Both the position numbers and the translations under genes were made by a program. From Petrolisthes cinctipes (lineage: Eukaryota > Arthropoda > Malacostraca > Decapoda > Porcellanidae): a DNA stretch of 64,000 bases. The notes beneath the pieces are model-generated. The model saw only the letters and a list, made by a program, of their open reading frames with translations. It was not told the origin of the DNA and ran no database searches. The stretch is from the NCBI GenBank assembly GCA_033782935.1, contig JAWQEG010000287.1, forward strand, positions 806,001 through 870,000, written 5' to 3'. This document shows, piece by piece, positions 53,216 through 63,956 of the stretch; position 1 is the stretch's first letter; each line of letters opens with the position of its first letter.

Positions 53216-55123
53216 GGTCGTCCAGATAAGCTGCTGTACCTTCAAGGTCTTGAATGATGAAGTTGATCATTCTCTGGAATGTTGCCGGGGCATTAGAGAG
53301 ACCAAAACTAAGCACCTTATATTGATACACTCCGAAGGGTGTGAAAAATGCGGACACTTTCTTAGCACGTGGGGTGAGAGGGATTTGATAATATCCTTTC
53401 AAGAGGTCTATTGTAGTTATAAATGGTGATTGTCCTATCTCATCTATAATATCATCAATTAATGGGAGAGGGTAGGAGTCCTGAACAGTGACCTGGTTTA
53501 CTTTACGGTAGTCAGTGCAAAATCTAAAAGAGACATCAGGTTTTGGTATTAGCAAGCAGGGTGAAGCCCAAGGTGACATACGTGGTTCTGCTAAATCTGT
53601 ATCTAGTAAATATTGTACCTCCTTTTTCATTATTACCCTTTTCTCTATATTAATTTTATAGGCCGCCTGTTTGATAGGTCTGGCTCCAGGTAACAACTGG
53701 ATGTCGTGATGGATGAGGCGACATGACCCAGGAAGATCAGTCGTGAGTTTAGGAAATTCTGATAGTAGGGAAGAAATATCTTCATATTGAGAAGTAGTTA
53801 AGGTGGATAAATATTCATCCATCTTAGTCATCCATTGAGAATTTACAGGGTTTGTTGAAATAGATGGCAGGTCATCATAATTCAAATCTGTCTCTTGTTC
53901 AGCCTCCCGTCTCTCTACACTAAGGACAGCCACTATTTTCTGGTCCTCCTCCTCCAACAACCTGGAAAAATATGGTTTTATAAGATTTACATGGACCATC
54001 TGAGTATCCTTCTTCCTGTCAGGTGTGGTTATTACATAGTTCACCTTACCCAATTTTCTTTCTACTTTGTAAGGACCTATGTATTTTGACTTGAGAGGTG
54101 ATCCTGGTATGGGAAGGAACAACAGAACTTTGTCTCCTGGTTTGAAAGAGCGATGAACAGCTTTAGTTTGTTGTTAAACCATTTTGTTTTGAGCCTTGAG
54201 AAGGTGTTTAGCAGCAAAGGTTCCGGCATTAGATAATTTAGATCTTAAGTTCTCAATATATGTCTCCACAGAAATTGAACAAGGGGCAGAGTCAAACCAC
54301 TGATCTTTAATTACTTTCAAGGGGCCTCTAATTTGTCTGCCGTACAAAAGCTCGAAGGGGGAATAACCAAGTGATTCTTGAGGACATTCTCTTAAAACAA
54401 AAAGCAAGAAATCCAACTGTTCATCCCATTCCAGTTCATACTCTGAACAGAACTTACGAAGTACTGATTTTAAAGTTTGATGGAATCGTTCCAAGCATCC
54501 TTGTGACTGAGGATGGTAAGCAGTCGAGGTCACATGGGTCACTCCTAGTTCCTTCGTCACCTCTTGACATATAGTGCTGGTAATATTACTACCTTGATCT
54601 GTTTGTATTATTTTGGGGATGCCAACTGAGGTAAAGAAATGAAGGATAGGTTTAAGAATAGATTTAGATGTAATATTCTTGAGAGGAAAAGCCTCTGGAT
54701 ACCGAGTAGTAACATCCATTACTGTTACAAAATACTGGTTACTTTTTTTAGTTTTGGGTAGAGGACCCACACAATCCAACACTATCTTTTCAAACGGCTC
54801 AGAGGTTCAGAGGATAGGATTTAATGGGGCTGGTGGAATGGTTTCATTAGTTTTTCCAACTGTTTGACATGTATGACAGTGTTTTATGTATGACTTCACA
54901 TCTGTTTTCATTCCTGGCCAATAGAAATGGTTAGCAATTTTCTGTAAGTTTTTAGTATTCCTAAGTGACCAGCAAGTCCATCATGAGCCAATTGTACCAA
55001 TGAAGTCCGAACTGACTGTGGCACTACAATTTGGTGGTATTCTGACCAGGTATCAAGGGGTTTCAACTCCGGGGGTCTGTATGCTCTCATTAAGATATCC
55101 TCCCGATAGTAAAAGCAAGGCAA
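53216..55123 (-). pseudogene. Gmr1-like integrase followed by RT
   Basis: Integrase zinc domain HDGLAGHLGILKTYRK (55123-54908), then the core LDCVGPLPKTKKSNQYFVT, IIQTDQGSNITS and QGCLERFHQTLKS (all D, D, E present) to 54174. The next ORF (54122-53211) begins with the GPY/F module SKYIGPYKVERKLGKVNYVI, a linker, and then RT fingers/palm: FRFCTDYRKVNQVT, TTIDLLKGYYQIPL, SFGLSNAPATFQRM and AAYLDDL, where the TA-flanked element interrupts. Frame breaks lie near 54940 and 54170. Confidence 0.9.
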
Positions 55124-55553
55124 CTTTTTTTTTTTTTCCTATACCTCAACCTCAGGACTGTAGGCTGTCAGTAGCCCGTGACTCTTGCGAGGCCCCGAGA
55201 TTATTGGGTGTCGCACTAGATGAGACAGTGGGGCTTCGTGGTGATGTTGGTACCGTAGCTTCTCTTCTGTCCCACTAGATGACGAAACCTTATTTATACA
55301 CGTCACTATCAGGGGAGAGCAGCTACACCGTCACTCACAGCATCTTGGAATATGGTCTGGCATCTTCTATGTTGTGAGTTGACGACGATGTAGGGGGTAT
55401 TTTCTTGACGTGTCGGAGTAGCTAGGGTATAGTTGACGAACAGCTGGACCCATCAGATCACCTCGAAAAAATCCCAGACGTTTTCTCGTGGACTCGAACC
55501 AGGGCCCTTGCCATTCGCAGTCCGTCACTCTATCCACTCAGCCACGCCTTCCC
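55124..55553 (-). mobile_element. tRNA-derived SINE
   Basis: The minus strand begins AAGGCGTGGCTGAGTGGATA, with an A-box (TGGCTGAGTGG). A B-box GGTTCGAGTCC follows about 50 bp later. A body of about 340 bp ends in an A tract (T run at 55124-55138 on plus). The head resembles a Ser/Leu-type tRNA. The Gmr1-like coding sequence continues on either side, so it is an insertion. Pol III transcription from the boxes is expected for the class. Confidence 0.85.
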
Positions 55554-57386
55554 CCATTCTTATCCTCAAGAGCAGCTGGTCTGATGTTATTGAAAGTGGG
55601 ATCAATCTGTTGAGCTTTGATTAACTCTTCACGTGTGAAGGATTGTTTATTAAGGCATTCTAAAGAAACTTTTAGATTGTGGGATGGAGTGGAGGAAATT
55701 TGTTTCGTTTTACTTTGAGATCGAGTTACTGCACAACAAGGGTACAAGGAAGAAGATTCTTCTAGGGAGCTATCAGGCAGGGGAGAGTCAAGGATTTTAA
55801 GGTTAGGGACGACTAGTTCTCCTGCTAAATCATTCCCGAGCAACATATGCACTCCTTGAACAGGTAAAGGGTAGTCTCTCAGAGCAACTTGGAAGGTGCC
55901 AGATAATACGGGACATTCATTATATATGGTTGCTAAAGGATAAGAAGATTCAGTTGTAAGGTCACACACAATCACCTTTTCTCCAGTTAGAGCAGTACTG
56001 TATTCAGGTAAAGAGTCTTTAAAAAGAATGGTCTGAGCTGCTGCGGTATCCCTTAGTATGGTAATAGGGTGAGTGTCACTTGATTTAGTCAATGAGATTT
56101 TTCCCTGATACATGAATGGCTGAAAAATGTTGGGAAGTAAGGGAGTAGAGTTTGAAGTTGCAACAGGTTTGTTTGGTGTAATGGTAGAAACGTGAGGTTT
56201 GTGTCTAGTGGTATTATCTTGAGAAGTGTTAGAGTGTTTACAACTAGGGTGTCTACATTGTTGAATGGTGTGCCCTGGCTTTTTACAATAGTTACACGTA
56301 ATTAGTGGAGGACCATAGGATACACTGGTATGACCTCGAGACTTCTCATTCCCAGTCACAAGGGGAGTATCGGAGGAGGGCCTAGTAGAGCGAGCCTGAG
56401 TCTCCACTCTTCCCAAGCTCCGCACCAGCAATGAATATGCGTCAGCTACCTCAGCTGAGCGTTCCAACTTTATTTCCCCTCGCTCTTCCACATGTTTTAA
56501 TATACTGATGGACATTTTATTGTTTACCTCTTCTAACACAACTATATTAATCAAAGGTAGTAGTTTCAGTAGAGTATAACCACTTTTTAAACAACCTAAG
56601 TTTCTCTGATGCAAACTCAACAAATGTTTGACTGGAAAGTTTAGTTAGGGACCTAAATTTCTGCCTATATGCTTCTGGGGTTATCTCATAAGCTCTTAAA
56701 ATATTGTTTTTCACAGCTTCATAATCATCAAATTGCTCCAAACTGTTGAATACCATCTGAGCTCATCCAGTTAGTTTAGGAAACAAGATTATTAACCACT
56801 GATCATGTGGCCACTCCTTTTTCCTGGCTAGGCTTTCAAAAGTACGAAAATATCCATCTACATCTCTTTCTTCAAAAGGGGGTAATAGGGAAGTAGCTTC
56901 TGCAGCATTGAATTTAGTTAGTCTGTCCTTCATTCTAAGTTCTATATCTTCTCTTACTTTTAACTCCTCAATTTCAATTTCTTTAAGTCTAATTTCCTTG
57001 TCGTGTGCAAGTTCCATTTCTTTCATTTTTAGTTCGAATTCAAATTTTAATCTTCCAAGAGCTAATGGATCTGCTTCGGTTAACACACTATGTCTAGTAC
57101 CTTCAGGTAAAGGTTGAGCTACTCTAGATCGCGTCTTGGGAGAGTCAGGATTAGGAACGCCATGACTCATAGGAGTCAACACCTCAATTGCAACACCGGG
57201 GAGTATGTCTCCCTCTACCAACTGTTCCACTACTACATTCTTTAGTACTTCCTTAGTCATTTAAGCAGAAAAAGGAATATCATATGCCTTGGCAAGGTTT
57301 TTTCAATCAGATTTTAATAGGTCGGAAAGGTCTTCACATCGTGGATTACGTTGAAATTTCTCTACATCAAAAGGAAGGGTAGCCAT
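55554..57386 (-). pseudogene. Gmr1-like Gag and protease
   Basis: Gag begins MATLPFDVEKFQRNP (57386) and has stops near 57304 and 57262, then a long charged helix (LKFEFELKMKEMELAHDKEI), FPKLTG, a stop at 56763, and the SCAN-like segment AYEITPEAYRQKFRSL. A frameshift near 56560 precedes KHVEERGEIKLERSAEVADA and the zinc knuckle CNYCKKPGHTIQQC. The protease motif reads ILRDTAAAQT, with Ala where the Gly of DTGA is usual, and later VHMLLGNDLAGE. DTAA may be normal for this lineage. The SINE at 55553 ends this part. Confidence 0.87.
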
Positions 57387-58031
57387 GATAAATAAAGTAA
57401 TGTATAACACCACGAGTGAAACTAACACAAAATCACACAAGTTAGAGGTTAACTATTATGGCAAAATAAATTATCATTGAACATCAAAAGGAATAAATTA
57501 GAGGCAGTGATAAGTGAATCAGGGTTACTGAGGAACACTTATATGAGCGAGTTATTTAGGATTATAGCAAGACAGGAGAATTTATGAACTTACTCTAAAC
57601 TTTTCTGAGCTTGATCACTTGAAGAAGAATAAGATTGATAAAAGAGACTTGAGGAGAGTAAAGTTCCTGATTCTTGAAAAAGAAATAGATACTTGAAAAG
57701 GTCTCACTAATAAAAGATAATCCCGAGATAAATGCTTGAATGAGATGAGCACATAAGAGGAAATTAATAATTTTAATCGTACGGCATGATTCAGGGATCC
57801 GGTTAGATACAAAACTATAATTATGATAGACCTATAGTATGACTGCCTATGCCTATAGGACCATATGACACTCCAATAAAATATAGAAAAGAGGAAACAA
57901 CCAGCACAAGAAATAATTCCTATGAACAAAAATAAATACATGTAAATAGCTAAAGTTGTTGTAGGAATTTAACTTACACTAGATATTATATAACAAAATT
58001 ACCCTGGAATATCCTGGCGAGGTCGCCACTT
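57387..58031 (-). other. Gmr1-like leader
   Basis: AT-rich 5' leader without a supported gene. Confidence 0.6.
58011..58028 (-). promoter_or_regulatory. Gmr1-like primer-binding site
   Basis: On the minus strand TGGCGACCTCGCCAGGAT lies three bases after the 5' LTR end. Begins TGG as required for a tRNA CCA end; the tRNA is not assigned. Confidence 0.7.
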
Positions 58032-58600
58032 ATCACGCTTAGGTCTAGATATGATTAAGTCTTAGAGCCCAGATGACTTCCACGTGATAAAACTTAAGAG
58101 TAGGTTCGGATTTATACTTGTAAATGAAGGGCTGAATAACAGTTTAATTATATATAAAAGCAAACTATATACAGAAGTTACAGACATTGGACAACATAAT
58201 AATGTTACCACAAGATTCACATTTAACCTATACAGAAAATTATATCCTAAACATAATATTATACCCTAAATGCACCTTAGTAACCTATATGTGGAGGAAC
58301 GGTAATGAACACAGAATATAAGGGGAACAAAGAGGAAAATAGTAGAAATACTCAAGGGCTGGCAGGGAGTCTTGGCAGGAGTGTGTGTGTGAGAGTCAAG
58401 CTCGCTGTAGGATGTGCTGACTTTTCTACCGGCTGAATCCCTGTTTATACCGTCCGAAATCTTGGAGGGGTGAAGAGGGGAATCGCTTTGGCAAATGTTG
58501 ATTGGAGGAATAGATTAAACGAGGGAACGAGGGAAAGTCCAGTTGTGTGTGTGTGTGTCGATCTTGGTGTTTCACGAGATAGGTTCACAGAACCGTAACA
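58032..58600 (-). repeat. Gmr1-like 5' LTR
   Basis: 569 bp, matching 39209-39773, followed by ATATT (58601-58605). Confidence 0.92.
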
Positions 58601-58875
58601 ATATTATGTACAACTTTGGTAAATTTTTACAAGTTGCCACAACAGGGTTTCATAGGAAAAATATATAATTCCTAGAAGGTTTTAGTGTGATTTGAATGAT
58701 GTTGACCTTCGTTTCTTTAGGTAATGCTTCGTTTTGGAGATAGCCCCCTCTCTCCCATCCAACAATCTTGGGGGAGAGCCTGGGAAATTGGAGGTTTTGG
58801 GTAGGGGGAAAACTCATAATATAGTATATTTGCCTTTCTAGATTGCACTCACGACATGCCATAAATGTCAAAAAG

Positions 58876-58970
58876 TGGAAAACCCGAGCCAAGTTTCGGC
58901 AAAAGTTGGCTCGGGTTTTCCAATTTTCAACAAGCATATATCTGGAAAACTGGAAAACCCGAGCCAACTT
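58876..58970. repeat. Hairpin with a third repeat of the arm
   Basis: GGAAAACCCGAGCCAA (58876-58891) pairs with TTGGCTCGGGTTTTCC (58906-58921) around a 14-nt loop. The arm recurs in direct orientation near 58951. Confidence 0.85.
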
Positions 58971-59070
58971 TTTTCTGACCCAACCTGCATCGGGCATCCT
59001 TCGGTCTTAACCATAGCATCGAGATATTACAGAATTAAAAAGACCTGACCTAACCTAACCTAGAAGGGGG

Positions 59071-59250
59071 CATCCTTCGGGACCTAACCTTACCATACTT
59101 CGGCACCTAACCTTGCCATACTTTTGCACCTAACCTTGCCATACTTCGGCACCTAACCTTGCCATACTTTGGCACCTAACCTTTCCATTCTTCGGGACCT
59201 AATCATGGCATCCTTCGGGACCTAACCATTTGCATCCTTCGGCCTTAACC
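59071..59250 (+). repeat. 23-bp minisatellite with CCTAACC core
   Basis: Seven or so units of the type CACCTAACCTTGCCATACTT, TCGG/TTGG variants. The CCTAACC words echo the TTAGG telomere unit, but the 23-bp spacing shows a satellite. Confidence 0.85.
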
Positions 59251-59474
59251 AGAACATCAATTTGTTATAGAATTAGGAAGACCAAATCAGACCCCTTGTT
59301 TCATACACCAATTTACCTTAATTGGAAGCAAATTATGTGGAAGGTACTGGTTCTTGTGGAGTTGAAGAGTAGGTGGTAGTGTTGTATTCTGGCAAGTTGT
59401 ATTGGTGGTAGGTGGACTGGATCAAGGATGAGAGACAGTAAGGATAGTTCAGTGAAACGTCATCAATTCAGCCG

Positions 59475-59499
59475 TGACGTCACGCGCTCCGTGACGTCA
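59475..59499. promoter_or_regulatory. Pair of CRE-like octamers
   Basis: TGACGTCA at 59475-59482 and 59492-59499, 17 bp apart, followed by GTGATGACG. These are bZIP (CREB/ATF) consensus palindromes by sequence; function is inferred. Confidence 0.4.
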
Positions 59500-60164
59500 A
59501 AGTGATGACGCTCACTGGAGACCCTGCTGGAGACCCTCGCATGCAGGAATCTCGTTCAAACTTAAATAATCTCTCCTTATTCTCGGTTTTAATACACGAT
59601 TTATACATCATACGTGTGTAGTGTTCTCTAAAAGAGTTAATTGATAGTTGTGGATATAGTTTTCATGAATAGTAGACTAGTGTATGCTATATTGAAGGCT
59701 ATAGCACTGTATTTACAAGCTGATAGAGGCTCGCTCACGCCGATTCTAGCTAGCAAAACCCCGTGATATTAATTTATTATGATTAAATATAGATGAGTCA
59801 CAAACATAGGAAATTGGGATTATTGACTGAAATTCCTAGAGATTCGTTAATATTTCTTTATGTTGTATTACATGCATATCATGTCTCTCACCCATATTTC
59901 TCCCAACATTAACTCTAACTTCACCCACAATTTCGCTTCTTTTTGTACATGATTTACTTTCAAATGTGACCTTTCATTACTTGCAAGAAAAAGAACGTTT
60001 CTTTACAGGCCCTTCTGTAGTTTTGTATATCCAGTAGTCTGTGCAGTCATTTTGCTATTCCGAGAAGTTTGTTAATTTTTTCTGTTTACTCTTAATTACT
60101 ATTTACTTTGCCAGTGTGGAATACATTTTTGTGTTTGAGTTATCTTGGCATAATAATGTACTTC

Positions 60165-60590
60165 CTTTAACTACTTTAGTTCTGGAAACTGAAGATATTA
60201 AACACATTATTATTAAATTTGGTAGAAGTGAGAGAAGACCAAATTGGCAGTACAAGCTTGGACATAAAATATTAAATAAAGCAGAGAAAGAAAGAGATTT
60301 AGGGGTAACGATAAATAAGAAATTGACACCAGATGATCATATAAATGAAAAAGTGAGAAACATGTATACATTGTTAGCAAACTTGAGAGTGGCCTTCACT
60401 TAAATAGATGAAGAAATGATCAAGAAAAGAATTACATCCTTTATAAGGCCTACCTTGGAATATGCTGCAGTAGTATGGAATAGTAAGGATATAGAAAACT
60501 TGTGTCAACAGGGAATACCTACAATTAGAAGTCACAGTAAGAAATTAATTAAAAGAAGAGGAAACAAAGATGTACAGAAATACAAATAGG
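60165..60590 (+). pseudogene. LINE RT C-terminal remnant
   Basis: Reads VLETEDIKHIIIKFGRSERR, NWQYKLGHKIL, KERDLGVTINKKLTPDDHIN, LLANLRVAFT, then after a stop EEMIKKRITSFIRPTLEYAA and VVWN. The DLGVxI and RPxLEYAAxVW blocks are characteristic of the thumb and post-RT region of CR1/Jockey-type LINEs. There is no 5' part and no 3' tail. Confidence 0.8.
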
Positions 60591-61029
60591 TAAGAACATA
60601 AAAGTAGACACGAGTAATTTATTTCCTTGAAATCTAAAGTACAGTATTAAATACAGAGGCGAGTGAAAAAAAGTGAGCAAATCTGAATGAATCAAAAGTC
60701 TGTAACCTCTCACCCATAGTGTAAAAAGTCAGCATGGAACAGTTCTTCCTACAAAAATACACCTACTATAATAAACTGTACATTTTAAAGCTGTTGTACA
60801 AGCCAGGAACTATGATTATCAAGTATGACATTCAACCATGTACTGAGTGCTACAGAAATTATTTATATGCTGCATCTTACCCTCTCATGCTCATTTGCAT
60901 CTAACTATTCTTCCCTTGCAATGATAACTCTGAAGTTTTTAAAAATTCAAGCACATAAAGTGTTCATACAACTGGAATATGATTTAGTACCATAATCCAA
61001 CAATACTTAAACTAGTACAGTACCAGGCC

Positions 61030-61612
61030 TCAGAACACATTTACTACACAGATGGTATAAGGAAACAGACTAATAAAGGGGGAACTAGCACATAGAACAA
61101 AACAGAAGCATAACAAGGCCGTGAGGATACATATAGTCATAGATGCTGGTATAATAGGTTTATTGGCATAAGTTTGCTTTGCTTTTTCAAGGTTGTACTC
61201 TGATACCAAATTTTTGTACTCTGTATTTTCCTTAAGCAGAATATCATTGTCTAAGGATTGTTTTAACAATTTCTTTTTGATGTCACCATTTTCTCCAACA
61301 AGCTCCATTAATCTTTGTTCTAAACTTCCTTCCTTTGCTCGTAATTCCTCTAAATTTAGTTCTAACTGTCTTTTAATTTTTGTTACTTTCTCCAATTTTA
61401 GAGACACCTCAGACAGCTGCTGTTGTAGGGCATACACATTATTATTCCCAGAATGTAGGAAACCACAACAGGACCAACAAACTGCCAGATTATGTCCACC
61501 TGATGAAGCAGAGCTACCTTCTTTAGTTGTTTCTAACTCTTGGTGTTAATAGAGTCTCTCCAACAGCAGAGGTTTGGGTAGGAGCTTCATAAGAGTCAGG
61601 TGCCAATTCTGT
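61030..61612 (-). CDS. Putative last exon of a host gene: coiled coil and hydrophobic tail
   Basis: A TTTACAG acceptor at 61613 precedes LAPDSYEAPTQTSAVGETLL. About 75 nt in, the frame must change for ELETTKEGSSASSGG, then YALQQQLSEVSLKLEKVTKI, RAKEGSLEQRLMELVGENGD and a stop at 61030. About 90 residues of heptad-rich coiled coil are followed by MTICILTALLCFCFVLCASS, a single membrane segment close to the C-terminus, like a tail-anchored protein. The frame change may be a sequence error, a missed small intron or real decay. I do not recognise the family. Confidence 0.5.
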
Positions 61613-62609
61613 AAAGTAAAAGGTTACTTAACACAAAGGCCGAGAGAAAAAGCATCCTGTAAAGCTATCCTTAGTGACTATTTCTTGACAAATACAGTAC
61701 AGTATACTGTATAATATACACTACTATAATGTTAACTTACCCTTCCCAATACCAGGTGGGATGGAGAAAGTAATGAGAGGTGTAGCATGAGTAAGAAGGC
61801 AATTGGGACTGCAGCATGAGTAAGAAGGCAATTGGGATTGTGTGTGAGATGGTTGGGAAGGTGAAATGTAATACATTGAGGTGGGATGGGCATTATGGCA
61901 AATACATACAGTACTACTCCAAGTCTTAAAACTTATTTCTCAGTGACTAGTCCTTAGTCTATCACTACTGTCTACAGTACTGTACTGTACTTTAGAATTT
62001 CTAACAAGTTTGTAGGACAAGTTCAACCTATTCTACACCCCAATGTACTTGTGTAAGTGCTCCCAAATATTGTACTACCCTTGATAATTTTCTCTAATGT
62101 TGTTGACTGATTTAAGTATCAACCAAATAACATTACTAGATAAGCTTGGTGTTAGGAAATTAACTACATTTTCTAGTTGTTACAAACCCTTGATGTCACA
62201 GTGGTGTATAAGAATTCATCAGGCCAACTGTACATGCTAGAGTTGTTATGCCATAAAACTAAAACCCCTGAGCCACCTATCCCAATATCTTAAGCAAAGG
62301 TTTCTAAGGTTTCAAAACATCTTGGCGAAGGTGGTGAGTTGGGAAGGAAGTCAGCATGAAGGCTTGCTCGGAGGAATCCGAAGTGACAATGCCGCAATCT
62401 GGGCAATGTAAAATACTCCATCCAGAAATATCATAGATAAATATATGTATATAAATAATTATACATATAATTTATGACAGATCAGTATAATTCATGATTC
62501 TAGAGTTAGATTAAATGCAATTCAAATAACTAGTAAATTAAAAATATGACACTATTAGAGTAGAATTTATAAATGAAGAAAGATAATAATGAATCAGCAT
62601 TTCTCTTAC
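61613..62609. other. Putative intron, no other feature
   Basis: AT-rich, with a short direct repeat (ATGAGTAAGAAGGCAATTGGGA near 61787 and 61815). Nothing else supported. Confidence 0.5.
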
Positions 62610-62687
62610 CGGAACAATAAAGTTCAGGTGGTTGAGTTCCTCCAGCAACAGCAGTTTCAATAGGGGCTGAATCTTCTTATGATGTGT
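62610..62687 (-). CDS. Putative 78-nt exon, copy A
   Basis: Acceptor CACTCAACAG precedes ACACATCATAAG and donor GTAAGAG follows GTTCCG. It is open only in phase 0 (THHKKIQPLLKLLLLEEL...). Copy B at 62891 has the same length, splice sites and phase. Confidence 0.5.
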
Positions 62688-62890
62688 CTGTTGAGTGAAA
62701 GAGAACTTGTCTTGAATAGGATACAGAAAATATTCATTGTACTGTATATATATTTTCAACTAAAGGAATATATGTAATAGACCCTATATACCATATGTAA
62801 CTCATTGATAACTAGTAAATTAAAAATATGAAACAATTAGAGTAGAATTATAAATGAAGAAAGATAATAATGAATCAGCATTTCTCTTAC

Positions 62891-62968
62891 CGGAACAATA
62901 AAGTTCATGTTCTTGAGTTCCTCCAGCAACCGCAGTTTCAATAGGGGCTGAATCTTCTTATGATGTGT
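62891..62968 (-). CDS. Putative 78-nt exon, copy B
   Basis: Same acceptor (CTCAACAG) and donor (GTAAGAG) as copy A, 281 bp away. It reads THHKKIQPLLKLRLLEEL with a few substitutions (RLL for LLL; KNMNF for NHLNF). Both copies keep frame, so either or both could be included. A truncated third copy of the flanking intron lies near 63670. Confidence 0.5.
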
Positions 62969-63037
62969 CTGTTGAGTGAAAGAAAACTTGTCTTGAAGAG
63001 AATACAGAAAACATTCACTGTACTGTATATCCATTTT

Positions 63038-63435
63038 GGTAAATTTACTGTTTTGGACAGAATAGGATTCTTTGGACAATAATATATTTTACTAGTGTTT
63101 TTTTATGTGTTTTCAACAATTTTTAAATTCATTTCCGTCGCAATTTTTTATTTTTTTATTTAGCCAAACCTAATCTGGACCGCGGCACACTACCAGGACC
63201 TAACTGGGGCAGACTACCGTGACCTAACCAGGGCAGACTACCGGGACCTTACCGGGATTAGATTTCAAGTGTAAACTGTGCTCTACATCCATCCATTTCG
63301 GCTATTTCTATTTTCCCAGTAATCTGCCCTGGTTAGATCCTGGTAGCCTGCCCTGGTTAGGTCCCTGTAGTCTGCCCCGGTTAGGTCCCGGTAGTGTACC
63401 GCGGTCCAGATTAGGTTAGGTCAGGTTTGGTTTGG

Positions 63436-63514
<79 letters not shown>

Positions 63515-63617
63515 CGACGGAAACGAATATCAAAATCGTTGAAAACACATAAAAAAGCACTAGTAAACTATATCATTGTCCAAAGAATCCTATTCTGTCC
63601 GAAACAGTAAATTTACC
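63038..63617. mobile_element. Foldback element with long A tract
   Basis: GGTAAATTTACTGTTTTGGACAG-type ends (63038 and, inverted, ending 63617) form long arms: shared AGAATCCTATTCTGTCC, AACACATAAAAA, CCGTCGCA and CCAAACCTAATCTGGACCGCGG blocks, all inverted. The 75-A run in the right arm has a short T-rich counterpart (TTTTTTATTTTTTTATTT) in the left, so the tract expanded after formation. It sits in an intron-like spacer of the tandem exon region. Confidence 0.85.
63438..63512 (+). repeat. 75-nt A homopolymer
   Basis: Uninterrupted A run inside the right arm of the foldback. Length may be unstable or an assembly estimate. Confidence 0.9.
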
Positions 63618-63878
63618 TATATTTTCAACTAAAGGAATATATAATAATTATACCCTACATACCATATGTAACTCACTGATGTCTGTTGAGTGAAAGAGAA
63701 CTTGTCATGCAGAGAATACAGAAAATATTCACTGTACTGTATATATATTTTCAACTAAAGGAATATATAATATACCCTATATACCATATGTAACTCACTG
63801 ATTGAGATGTTATATTTCAGCAAGACAGGAAAAATTTTAATAAAAATCAATTTTAAAAAGTCATAAAATTCTTCCTAC

Positions 63879-63956
63879 CAGAAACACTGAGCAAATCTTG
63901 CAAAAGCTGGCGCCTCTGTTTTTCCTCAGCTCTGCGCCCACGGTGTTTTGCACTTT
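63879..63956 (-). CDS. Putative upstream 78-nt exon
   Basis: Acceptor TTTTTGCAG and donor GTAGGAAG bound another 78-nt segment. Phase 2 gives SAKHRGRRAEEKQRRQLLQD, charged and helical, but is out of phase with copies A and B. Phase 0 is also open and would fit them. The phase conflict means the gene model is unproven. Confidence 0.4.

Larger units (their letters stand above)
39209..58600 (-). mobile_element. Gmr1-like LTR retrotransposon with nested insertions
   Basis: LTRs at 39209-39773 and 58032-58600 are flanked by ATATT (39204-39208; 58601-58605). On the minus strand the order is gag with zinc knuckle, protease, integrase with GPY/F module, then RT and RNase H. Integrase upstream of RT is the hallmark of the Gmr1-like lineage of Ty3/gypsy. 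A 12.6-kb insertion interrupts RT directly after YLDDL. A tRNA-derived SINE sits between protease and integrase. Several stops and frameshifts show it is dead. Confidence 0.9.

Noticed and set aside
55470..55553. A tRNA gene on the minus strand
   Set aside because: A and B boxes are present, but there is no foldable acceptor stem with a complete cloverleaf, and a long body plus A tail follows; it is a tRNA-derived SINE head.
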